Assembly: GCA_036013505.1 (NCBI GenBank)
Contig: CP107851.1
Span: forward strand, 1,860,001-1,924,000
DNA: 64,000 nt
Source of the DNA: Streptomyces sp. NBC_00510
GTDB taxonomy: Bacteria > Actinomycetota > Actinomycetes > Streptomycetales > Streptomycetaceae
Direction: 5' to 3'
Part shown: positions 16,286 through 23,604 of the stretch, in pieces
How positions within the stretch are numbered: position 1 is the first letter of the stretch
How the letters are laid out: each line of letters opens with the position of its first letter
Position numbers and translations under genes: made by a program
Notes under the pieces: model-generated
Told to the model about the DNA's origin: nothing
Database searches by the model: none
What the model saw: the letters and a program-made list of their open reading frames with translations, nothing else

Positions 16286-16789
16286 GTGGAGGACGCCGTC
16301 GCGACGGTGCTGCGCCAGTGGCAGGACGTCTACCCGGACCTGGACTTCGGGCCGGTCGCCGTGATCGGCAGGCTGAACCGCTGCGCCGCCCTGCTGCAGC
16401 AGGTCACCGAGACGCCCTTGGGTCGCGAAGGTCTCACCCGCCCGGAGTACGACATCCTCATCGCCCTGCGCCGCGTCGGCGGCGAGCTGACGCCGGGCCG
16501 GCTGGCCCGGGAGACCTTCGCCTCGGGCGCCGCGGTCACCAAGCGGATCAAGCTGCTGGAGGAGCGCGCCCTGGTCGCCCGCCGCCCGGACAGCCGGGAC
16601 CGCCGGGTCTCCCACCTGCGGCTGACCGAGGAGGGCCGCGCGCTCGTCGACCGCGTCCTGCCCGAGCAGCTCGCCTACGAGACGGGGCTGCTGTCCGGGC
16701 TCCCGGAGGGCCGCCGCGAGGAGCTGGCGGGCATCCTCGGCGAGCTCCTGCTGCTGCTCGAAGGCCGCTTGGGAGCGCTTTCCGGGTGA
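16286..16789 (+). CDS. MarR family transcriptional regulator
   Basis: 167 residues with the MarR winged helix: dimer helices, HTH GELTPGRLARETFASGAAVT (about 75-95), and wing DSRDRRVSHLRLTEEGRAL. Start GTG 16286 is preceded by GGAGGAAGG. It is on the same strand just after the FUSC transporter gene, a common arrangement for efflux genes controlled by phenolic-type ligands. A TACGAT box at 16232-16237 may give it its own promoter. The C-terminus is Leu-rich (LLLLLEGRLGAL), completing the dimer interface. Confidence 0.88.
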   Translation: MEDAVATVLRQWQDVYPDLDFGPVAVIGRLNRCAALLQQVTETPLGREGLTRPEYDILIALRRVGGELTPGRLARETFASGAAVTKRIKLLEERALVARRPDSRDRRVSHLRLTEEGRALVDRVLPEQLAYETGLLSGLPEGRREELAGILGELLLLLEGRLGALSG

Positions 16790-16925
16790 AGCGGGCGGCC
16801 CGCGGACCCACGGCACCGGCACTTCAGCGAGCGCACATCTGCGCGCTCCGTCAAGGACACGCCAAGGCAAGGCCGCGACGGGACAGATAAGGGTGTCCCC
16901 GTCCCCCTGACCAGGGAATCGCGCC

Positions 16926-17708
16926 ATGACCGCTTCGTACGAACTCGCTCCCGTCGTCGACACCCCGACCGACCGCCCCCGCTATTCGGTGAGCCTCGCC
17001 CAGGACGAGGCGGAGGTGCGGGCCGCACAGCGTCTGCGGCACCAGGTGTTCGCCGGGGAGATGGGGGCCCTGCTGGACACGCCCGAGCCGGGCCTGGACG
17101 TCGACGCCCTCGACGCCTTCTGCGACCACCTGCTGGTGAAGGACGACCGCACTGGCGAGGTCGTCGGCACCTACCGGCTGCTCACCCCCGCCAACGCCCG
17201 CCGCGCGGGCCGCAACTACTCCGAGTCCGAGTTCGACCTGACCCGGCTCGCGCCGATCCAGCACGACATGGTCGAGGTGGGCCGCTCGTGCGTGCACCCC
17301 GACCACCGTGACGGGGCCGTCGTCGCGCTGATGTGGGGCGGCATCACCCGCTACATGGCGACCACCGGCCACAACTGGGTCGCCGGCTGCTGCTCGGTGC
17401 CGCTCACCGACGGCGGCGCGCTGGCCGCCGGCGTGTGGGACCGGGTCTCCGCCAAGAACATGGCCCCCGAGGAGTACCTGGTCTCCCCGCACCGCCCCTG
17501 GGACCCGGCGGGCATCGTCCGCCCGGCCCGTACCACGCTGCCCGCACTGCTCCGCGGCTACCTGCGGCTGGGCGCCTGGGTGTGCGGCGAGCCCGCCTAC
17601 GACCCGGACTTCGGCGTCGCCGACCTGTTCATCCTGCTCTCGCTGGAGCGCACCGACGAGCGCTACCTGCGCCACTTCGGCGCCATCGGCTCGCTCGGAT
17701 CGGTCTGA
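16926..17708 (+). CDS. olsB: L-ornithine N-alpha-acyltransferase OlsB-like (GNAT/hemolysin fold)
   Basis: 260 residues of the acyl-ACP-dependent ornithine acyltransferase family. Visible marks: VRAAQRLRHQVFAGEMGA, DHLLVKDDRTGEVVGTYRLL, and VEVGRSCVHPDHRDGAVVALMW followed by GCCSVPLTDG. OlsB makes lyso-ornithine lipid from ornithine and 3-hydroxyacyl-ACP. ATG 16926 follows CAGGGAATCGCC. The next gene, a PlsC-type acyltransferase, begins two bases after its stop, so the pair should make ornithine lipid, a phosphate-free membrane lipid. I saw no clear GTTCACC-type PHO box in the 136 bases upstream; GGGACA/TGTCCC at 16880-16899 is a small inverted repeat. Confidence 0.82.
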   Translation: MTASYELAPVVDTPTDRPRYSVSLAQDEAEVRAAQRLRHQVFAGEMGALLDTPEPGLDVDALDAFCDHLLVKDDRTGEVVGTYRLLTPANARRAGRNYSESEFDLTRLAPIQHDMVEVGRSCVHPDHRDGAVVALMWGGITRYMATTGHNWVAGCCSVPLTDGGALAAGVWDRVSAKNMAPEEYLVSPHRPWDPAGIVRPARTTLPALLRGYLRLGAWVCGEPAYDPDFGVADLFILLSLERTDERYLRHFGAIGSLGSV

Positions 17709-17709
17709 G

Positions 17710-18627
17710 ATGGCCGCGGCGTGGTGGTCGCCGGTCGCCCCCTGCACCCCGCAGGCGTGCGTGACCGGCGACGGTCAGGCGGTGGGCCGGGTCCGGCGGC
17801 TGCTGCGGTACGCCGCCGCCCTGGTGGTGCTGCTCACCGGTGTCGTGCTCTCGGTGCCGTTCGGCGCGCTGTGCGGCCCGGCGGGGCGCGAGCGGCTGAT
17901 CCGGCGCTGGACCCGCTCGGTGGCGGCGGCCTTCGGCGTCCGGGTGCGGCTGCCCGAGCCGGCGCCGCGGGAGCCGGGCCGCGGCCTGCTGGTGGTCTCC
18001 AACCACGTGTCGTGGCTGGACATCCTGCTGATCGCCGCGGTCTTCCCGGGCCGCAACGTCGCCAAGCGGGAGATCCGCGACTGGCCGGTGATCGGGCGGC
18101 TGTGCGTGCGCGGCCGCACGATCTTCATCGACCGGGAACGGATCCGCGCGCTGCCGGACACGGTGGCGGAGGTCGCGGACGTGCTGCGCTCGGGCGCGAC
18201 GGTGGTGGCCTTCCCGGAGGGCAGCACCTGGTGCGGCCGTGAGGAAGGCCGGTACCGCCGGGCGCTGTTCCAGGCCGCGCTGGACGCCGGCGCCGACGTG
18301 CAGCCGCTGCTCATCCGCTACCGGCACGCCGACGGGAGGCCCAGCACCGAGGCGGCGTTCCTCGGCGAGGACACCCTGATGGACTCGGTGCGCCGGGTGG
18401 TGGCGGCCCGCGGCCTCACCGCGGAGGTGGCGGCGTTTCCCCGCATCGCGGCGGGCTCGCTCCCGGACCGGCGGGCGCTCGCGGCCGCTGCCCGTCACGC
18501 CTCCGTCGCCCCCGCACCGCGCGCGGCCGTACCGGTCCAGGCCGGTCCCCACGAGCGCGGGACGGACGTCCGGATCGGCGCGCCCGCCCGCCGGCCGGGC
18601 GACCGGGTCGTGGGGCTTCCGGGCTGA
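17710..18627 (+). CDS. olsA: 1-acyl-sn-glycerol-3-phosphate / lyso-ornithine lipid acyltransferase
   Basis: 305 residues of the PlsC acyltransferase family. One membrane segment near residues 30-57 is followed by the acyltransferase motifs NHVSWLD (H-x4-D) and VVAFPEGSTWCGREEG (substrate phosphate-binding region). The C-terminal 60 residues are Ala/Arg/Pro-rich and probably disordered. It begins two bases after the olsB stop, so it most likely O-acylates lyso-ornithine lipid to ornithine lipid (OlsA role), although an AGPAT role in phospholipid synthesis is also possible. Start ATG 17710 lacks its own ribosome site, fitting translational coupling. Confidence 0.83.
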   Translation: MAAAWWSPVAPCTPQACVTGDGQAVGRVRRLLRYAAALVVLLTGVVLSVPFGALCGPAGRERLIRRWTRSVAAAFGVRVRLPEPAPREPGRGLLVVSNHVSWLDILLIAAVFPGRNVAKREIRDWPVIGRLCVRGRTIFIDRERIRALPDTVAEVADVLRSGATVVAFPEGSTWCGREEGRYRRALFQAALDAGADVQPLLIRYRHADGRPSTEAAFLGEDTLMDSVRRVVAARGLTAEVAAFPRIAAGSLPDRRALAAAARHASVAPAPRAAVPVQAGPHERGTDVRIGAPARRPGDRVVGLPG

Positions 18628-18715
18628 CGTCCCGTCACCGGACCGCGCCCGCCGGCAGACGCTCCCGGCGCGGCGTCGGGCGCGGTCCGGCCGCATGGGG
18701 CCCTCTTGTGACCAC

Positions 18716-18773
18716 CCTCTCGAGTTCACAACAATGTCCATGCCAAAACCGAAAGAACTTCGGTCTCGAGAGG
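18716..18773 (+). promoter_or_regulatory. Inverted repeat covering the ribosome site of the secreted protease
   Basis: CCTCTCGAG (18716-18724) and CTCGAGAGG (18765-18773) are perfect 9-bp complements with a 40-base spacer. The downstream arm contains the GAGAGG Shine-Dalgarno of the protease gene starting at 18783. It could be a protein operator or, if transcribed, an RNA stem that hides the ribosome site. Confidence 0.5.
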
Positions 18774-18782
18774 ACCCCCCAC

Positions 18783-19652
18783 ATGAAACGACCTCTCAGA
18801 GGAGTCTTCACGGCCGCCCTTGCGGCCCTCGCCGCGGTCGCGTCCCTCGGGCTGTCCGCGGCCCCCGCCTCGGCGGCCGGCCGGCACGCCGCGGCCGCAC
18901 CGGACGCCAGGGCCGCCGTCACCGTCGACTTCGCCGGGACGGTGTCGCTCAGCAACTGCTCCGGGTCGCTCATCCGCTTCCCGGGCTCCGCGTCCACCGA
19001 CCCCGCCTTGGTGCTCTCCAACGGGCACTGCCTGACCAGCGGCTTCCTCGACCCCGGCGAGGTGCTGGTCAACCAGACCTCGACACGCACCTTCGGCCTG
19101 CTCAACGCCTCCGGCCGCTCGGTCGCCACGCTGCGCGCCACCAAGCTGGCGTACGCGACCATGACCGACACCGACATCTCGGTGTATCAACTGGGCCGCA
19201 CCTATGCGCAGATCCAGTCCTCCTACGGGATCTCCGCGCTGGAGGTCTCCGGTACGCACCCGGTGCAGGGCACGGCCATCAAGGTCGTCTCCGGCTACTG
19301 GAAGACCATCTACAGCTGCAGCATCGACGGCTTCGTCCACCTCCTCAAGGAGGGCGACTGGACCTGGAAGGACTCGGTCCGCTACACCTCCTCGTGCAAC
19401 ACCATCGGCGGCACCTCGGGTTCGCCCGTCATCGACACCGCGACCGGCAAGGTCGTCGCCATCAACAACACGGGGAACGAGGACGGCGGCCGCTGCACCC
19501 TCAACAACCCCTGCGAGGTGGCCGCGAACGGCACCGTCACCGTCCGCCAGGGCATCAACTACGCCGAGCAGACCTACGGGATCGGCACGTGCGTGACCAC
19601 GGGCAACCGGTTCGACCTCACGCTGCCGGGATGCCTGCTCCCCAAGCCGTGA
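18783..19652 (+). CDS. Secreted trypsin-like serine protease
   Basis: 289 residues. The start MKRPLRGVFTAALAALAAVA is a typical Sec signal peptide with cleavage near APASAAG. The mature protein shows a chymotrypsin-fold triad: His82 in LSNGHCL, Asp129 or Asp131 in MTDTDISVY, and Ser212 in IGGTSGSPV. Several cysteines suggest disulfides outside the cell. I chose ATG 18783 because GAGAGGA precedes it and the signal peptide begins there; a GTG at 18708 would add an unlikely 25-residue leader. An inverted repeat overlaps the ribosome site. Its 3' end lies seven bases from the convergent acyl-CoA ligase gene. Substrate unknown. Confidence 0.9.
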   Translation: MKRPLRGVFTAALAALAAVASLGLSAAPASAAGRHAAAAPDARAAVTVDFAGTVSLSNCSGSLIRFPGSASTDPALVLSNGHCLTSGFLDPGEVLVNQTSTRTFGLLNASGRSVATLRATKLAYATMTDTDISVYQLGRTYAQIQSSYGISALEVSGTHPVQGTAIKVVSGYWKTIYSCSIDGFVHLLKEGDWTWKDSVRYTSSCNTIGGTSGSPVIDTATGKVVAINNTGNEDGGRCTLNNPCEVAANGTVTVRQGINYAEQTYGIGTCVTTGNRFDLTLPGCLLPKP

Positions 19653-19659
19653 CCGCGGT

Positions 19660-21483
19660 TCAGCGCCGGTACATCGCGTCGATCTCGGCGGCGTAGGCCT
19701 CCTCGACCGCCCGGCGCCTGAGCTTGCGGGAGGGGGTGACCAGCCCCCGCTCCTCGGTGAACGAGGCGGCCAGCACGCGGAACGAACGGATCGACTCCGC
19801 CTTCGACACCCGCGTGTTGGCCGCCGACACCGCCCGCCGCACCTCGGTCTCCAGCTCCGGGTCGCGCACCAGCTCCTGCAGCCCGGCCTCGGCCTTGCCG
19901 CGCAGCCGCAGCCACTGGGTCGTCGCCTCGGTGTCCAGGGTCACCAGGGCCGTCACGTAGGGCCGGTCGTTGCCGATGACCAGGCAGTGCTCGACCAGCG
20001 GATGCTCGCGGACGCGTTCCTCCAGGACGGCCGGGGAGAGGTTCTTGCCGCTGGTCGTGACGATGATCTCCTTCTTGCGGCCGGTGATCGTCAGGTAGCC
20101 GTGCTCGTCGAGGAAGCCGAGGTCGCCGGTGTGCAGCCAGCCGTCGCGCAGGGCCTGCGCCGTGGCCCCGGGGTCGCCGAGGTAACCGGAGAAGACGGCC
20201 GGGCCGCGCAGCAGGATCTCGCCCTCGTCCGAGATCCGCACGTCCGTCCCGGGCACGGGGAGACCGACCGTGCCGTAGCGCACCCGCCCGGGCGGGTTGG
20301 CGGTGGCGGCCGAGGTGGACTCGGTGAGTCCGTAGCCCTCGTACACAGTGACCCCCGCGCCCTCCAGGAACAGCCCGAGCAGCCGCCCCATGGTGGAGCC
20401 GCCGCTCACCGCGTTGCGGACCCGGCCGCCCAGCGCCTCGCGGACCTTGGCGTACACCATCCGGTCGTAGACGCGGTGCAGCACTCGCAGCGCCGCGCTC
20501 GGTCCCGGGCCAGTGCCCAGCGCACGGCGCTCGCGGGCCTCGGCGAAGCGCACGGCCACGTCGACGGCCTTGTCGAACACACCGAGGTGGCCGGCCTCCT
20601 CCGCCTTGTCGCGCGCGGCGTTGAAGACCTTCTCGAAGACGTACGGCACGGCGAGCACGAACGTCGGCCGGAACAGCGCCAGGTCGGGCAGGAGTTCGGC
20701 GGCCGTCATCTCGGGCTGGTGGCCCAGGCGCACCCTCGCCCGCACGGCCGCCACCTGGATCATGCGGCCGAAGACGTGGGCCAGCGGCAGGAAGAGCAGC
20801 ACGGACGGCTGCGCGGAGGTGCCGCTGTCGAAGACCGGCCGCCAGCCGGCGATGAGGTTGTCGGTCTGGCACATGAAGTTGCCGTGGGTCAGGACGCAGC
20901 CCCGGGGTCGTCCGGTGGTGCCCGAGGTGTAGATCACGGTGGCGACGGCGTCGGGGGTGACGGCGAGCCGGTGCCGGTGGACCACGTCCTCGGAGATCCG
21001 CTCCCCGTCGGCCACCAGCTGCTTCACCGCCCCGGAGTCCAGCTGCCAGACGCGGGTCACTGCGGGCAGCCGGTCGATCACCGAGCCCAGCGTCATGGCG
21101 TGGTCCTCGTGCTCCAGGACGCAGCCGACGGCGCCGGTGTCGTGGAGGATCCAGCGCAGCTGCTCGGCGGAGGAGGTCGGGTAGACGGGCACCGGCTGCG
21201 CCCCGATGGTCCACAGCGCGAAGTCGAAGAGCGTCCACTCGTACCGGGTGCGCGACATGATCCCCACCCGGTCCCCGAACCGCACCCCGTGCGCGAGCAG
21301 CCCCTTGGCCAGGGCCGTCACCTCGTCGCGGAACTCGGCCGTGGTCACGTCCCGCCAGCGGCCGTCCTCCTTGCGGCCCAGCCGCACCTCGTCCGGGGCC
21401 TGCGCCGCGGTCTCGAACACCACGTCGGCCAGGCCACCGGCGAGGGTGGCCGGGACCAGCGCGGGCAGACTGAATTCGCGCAC
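19660..21483 (-). CDS. Long-chain fatty-acid--CoA ligase (AMP-forming)
   Basis: 607 residues of the ANL superfamily, FadD15-like. The ATP loop reads VATVIYTSGTTGRPRGCVLT, A5 is VYEGYGLTEST, then GWLHTGDLGFLDEHGYLTIT and the lysine-containing GRKKEIIVTTSGKNLSPAVL. The C-terminal helix-rich tail ends FTEERGLVTPSRKLRRRAV, typical of long-chain acyl-CoA synthetases. GTG 21483 (VREFSLPALV) is preferred over upstream in-frame starts because ACGAGGTG lies before it and a paralogue at 54926-56731 begins with the same REFSLP motif. It activates fatty acids for beta-oxidation or lipid synthesis. Confidence 0.9.
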   Translation of the reverse strand: MREFSLPALVPATLAGGLADVVFETAAQAPDEVRLGRKEDGRWRDVTTAEFRDEVTALAKGLLAHGVRFGDRVGIMSRTRYEWTLFDFALWTIGAQPVPVYPTSSAEQLRWILHDTGAVGCVLEHEDHAMTLGSVIDRLPAVTRVWQLDSGAVKQLVADGERISEDVVHRHRLAVTPDAVATVIYTSGTTGRPRGCVLTHGNFMCQTDNLIAGWRPVFDSGTSAQPSVLLFLPLAHVFGRMIQVAAVRARVRLGHQPEMTAAELLPDLALFRPTFVLAVPYVFEKVFNAARDKAEEAGHLGVFDKAVDVAVRFAEARERRALGTGPGPSAALRVLHRVYDRMVYAKVREALGGRVRNAVSGGSTMGRLLGLFLEGAGVTVYEGYGLTESTSAATANPPGRVRYGTVGLPVPGTDVRISDEGEILLRGPAVFSGYLGDPGATAQALRDGWLHTGDLGFLDEHGYLTITGRKKEIIVTTSGKNLSPAVLEERVREHPLVEHCLVIGNDRPYVTALVTLDTEATTQWLRLRGKAEAGLQELVRDPELETEVRRAVSAANTRVSKAESIRSFRVLAASFTEERGLVTPSRKLRRRAVEEAYAAEIDAMYRR

Positions 21484-21629
21484 GCGGGCACCTCGTGGGG
21501 GGTTGGAGCGGGCGGAGAAGCGTAACGTAACGGATCTCTCACGCACTGTCGGCCCACGGCCGGGTCGCTGTCCCGGTTCTTCACCAAACCTCCCCCGGCG
21601 AGAGATCATGGATGCAGGAGGTGACCTCC

Positions 21630-21872
21630 ATGACCACCAGGATCCGACTCCACGGCGGCCCCGGGGACGGTCTCACCCTCGGCGTCGCGCTGGGAGCCGG
21701 GGGGCAGCCCCCCGAGGGCATCCTCTACGACCCGCTGGCCATCAGCGTGCAGGACGCGGGGGCGCACCAGGCGTGGCCGGACAGCGCCGCGTACTACAAG
21801 CGCCTCGAGCACATGGCCGACGAGCCGTGGGACTACGCGTACGAGAGCGAGGCCACCGCCCCCCTGGAGTGA
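21630..21872 (+). CDS. Small conserved-looking protein of unknown function
   Basis: 80 residues: MTTRIRLHGGPGDGLTLGVA, then a Gly/Pro turn and an acidic, aromatic C-terminus (AYYKRLEHMADEPWDYAYES). ATG 21630 sits five bases after a near-consensus AGGAGGTGA, so translation is convincing; an ATG at 21612 has no ribosome site. No signal peptide, membrane segment or known motif. The HGGPxDG opening recalls small Streptomyces proteins of unknown role. It is divergent from the acyl-CoA ligase and upstream of the SDR fusion gene, with no evident functional link. Confidence 0.72.
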   Translation: MTTRIRLHGGPGDGLTLGVALGAGGQPPEGILYDPLAISVQDAGAHQAWPDSAAYYKRLEHMADEPWDYAYESEATAPLE

Positions 21873-22036
21873 CCCGCCGGCACGCCGTGGACCGCCGCGG
21901 GGCCGCCCCCCGGCCCGCCGGCTGCGGCCGCCGGGGACGCACGGGCGAAAGCCGCCGTTTTGGCCGGGCGCCCCCGCCTCCGTAGAGTTCCGCAGGACAC
22001 CAGTGGGAACACACGATCCAGGGAACGACGGCGGGC

Positions 22037-23512
22037 ATGACGGCGACCGAGAACGAGCAGAGCACGGCAACGGCCTGGGAGGGCGTCCCCGGCATCGACC
22101 CGGCGCGCCTGGAGCTGTGCCTCAGCGTGCTCAGGGAGCTCGACGAGCTGCCGATCGACCACCCCGACGCGGTCACCGTGCGCATGGCCACGGCCGGCAT
22201 CTACCGGATGGTGAAGCAGCGCCGTCGGCAGGACCGGCGGGCCGCCAAGACCGCACACGACAAGATGGTCACCGAGTCCACCGCGACCGGCTCCGCCGAG
22301 CGGATCGACGACGAGACCCAGGGACTGCTGCCCTCCTCGTCGACGACCGGTGCGATCGCGGGCATCCTGCGGCGGCCGCGCTCCTGCTACGTGTGCAAGG
22401 GGCGCTACGTCGAGGTCGACGCCTTCTACCACCAGCTGTGCCGGGAGTGCGCGGCCTCCAACCGTGCCCGGCGCGACGCGCGCACCGACCTGACCGGCCG
22501 CCGCGCGCTGCTCACCGGCGGCCGGGCCAAGATCGGCATGTACATCGCGCTGCGGCTGCTGCGCGACGGCGCCCACACCACCGTCACCACGCGCTTCCCC
22601 GCGGACGCCATCCGGCGCTTCAAGGCGATGCCGGACAGCGAGGAGTGGATCCACCGCCTCAAGATCGTGGGGATCGACCTCCGCGACCCGGCCCAGGTCG
22701 TCGCGCTCGCCGACTCGGTGGCCGCCGAGGGCCCCCTGGACATCCTGATCAACAACGCGGCGCAGACCGTGCGCCGCTCCCCCGCCGCCTACGCGGAACT
22801 GGTGGCCGCCGAGTCCGCCCCGCTCCCGGCCGGGGCGCTGCCCGTCTCGGAGGTCTTCGGGGCCTTCGGCAGCGGTGCCCAGCCCGCGCTGCCCGCCCCG
22901 CGCGCGGAGCTGTCGGCCCGGGCCCAGGAGGTCACGGACCTGGCGCTGGTGAGCGGTTCGGCCTCGCTCGCCCGGATCGAGGCCGGCACGGCGATCGACG
23001 CCGGCGGGCTGGTCCCCGACCTCGACGCGGCGAACAGCTGGAGCCGGGCCGTGGGCGAGGTCGACCCGGTCGAGATGCTCGAAGTGCAGCTGTGCAACGA
23101 GACCGCGCCGTTCATCCTGGTCAGCAGGTTGCGCCCGGCGATGGCGGCCGCCGCCGCCCGCCGCAAGTACGTCGTGAACGTCTCCGCGATGGAGGGCAAG
23201 TTCACCCGCGGCTACAAGGGCGCGGGCCATCCGCACACCAACATGGCGAAGGCCGCGCTCAACATGCTGACCCGTACCAGCGCGCGGGAGATGCTGGAGA
23301 CCGACGGCATCCTGATGACCAGCGTCGACACCGGCTGGATCACCGACGAGCGGCCCCACCCGGACAAGATGCGCCTCGCCGACGAGGGATTCCACGCCCC
23401 GCTGGACCTCATCGACGGCGCGGCCCGGGTGTACGACCCGATCGTCCGCGGCGAGCAGGGCGAGGACCTGCACGGGGTGTTCCTCAAGGACTACGCGCCC
23501 ACCGAGTGGTGA
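22037..23512 (+). CDS. Zinc-ribbon SDR fusion with altered catalytic residues
   Basis: 491 residues. An N-terminal region of about 110 residues of unknown fold is followed by a four-cysteine knuckle pair, Cys117-x2-Cys120 and Cys135-x2-Cys138 (CYVCKGRY...LCREC), then a Rossmann SDR domain from about residue 154. The cofactor motif is T160-G-G-R-A-K-I-G167, with Lys165 where SDRs usually have Gly. NNAAQT is present, as is a Ser in NVSAMEG (383). Lys405 in HTNMAKAAL fits the catalytic Lys, but the residue four before it is Thr401, not Tyr. An insertion of about 100 residues separates NNAAQT from the Ser region. Possibly a binding or sensing protein rather than a dehydrogenase. Start ATG 22037; a TAGAGT box lies at 21983-21988. 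Confidence 0.78.
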   Translation: MTATENEQSTATAWEGVPGIDPARLELCLSVLRELDELPIDHPDAVTVRMATAGIYRMVKQRRRQDRRAAKTAHDKMVTESTATGSAERIDDETQGLLPSSSTTGAIAGILRRPRSCYVCKGRYVEVDAFYHQLCRECAASNRARRDARTDLTGRRALLTGGRAKIGMYIALRLLRDGAHTTVTTRFPADAIRRFKAMPDSEEWIHRLKIVGIDLRDPAQVVALADSVAAEGPLDILINNAAQTVRRSPAAYAELVAAESAPLPAGALPVSEVFGAFGSGAQPALPAPRAELSARAQEVTDLALVSGSASLARIEAGTAIDAGGLVPDLDAANSWSRAVGEVDPVEMLEVQLCNETAPFILVSRLRPAMAAAAARRKYVVNVSAMEGKFTRGYKGAGHPHTNMAKAALNMLTRTSAREMLETDGILMTSVDTGWITDERPHPDKMRLADEGFHAPLDLIDGAARVYDPIVRGEQGEDLHGVFLKDYAPTEW

Positions 23513-23604
23513 GGGTCCCGGCACCGTCCCTCAGGGCCATGTGACGGCCCGTTGCGGGACAGGTGGGACAGGCGGGGCGGCCGGTCCGCGGCTACGATCG
23601 AAGC

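Noticed and set aside
16790..16925. PHO box upstream of the ornithine-lipid operon
   Set aside because: No GTTCACC-like direct repeats; only a short GGGACA/TGTCCC inverted repeat.
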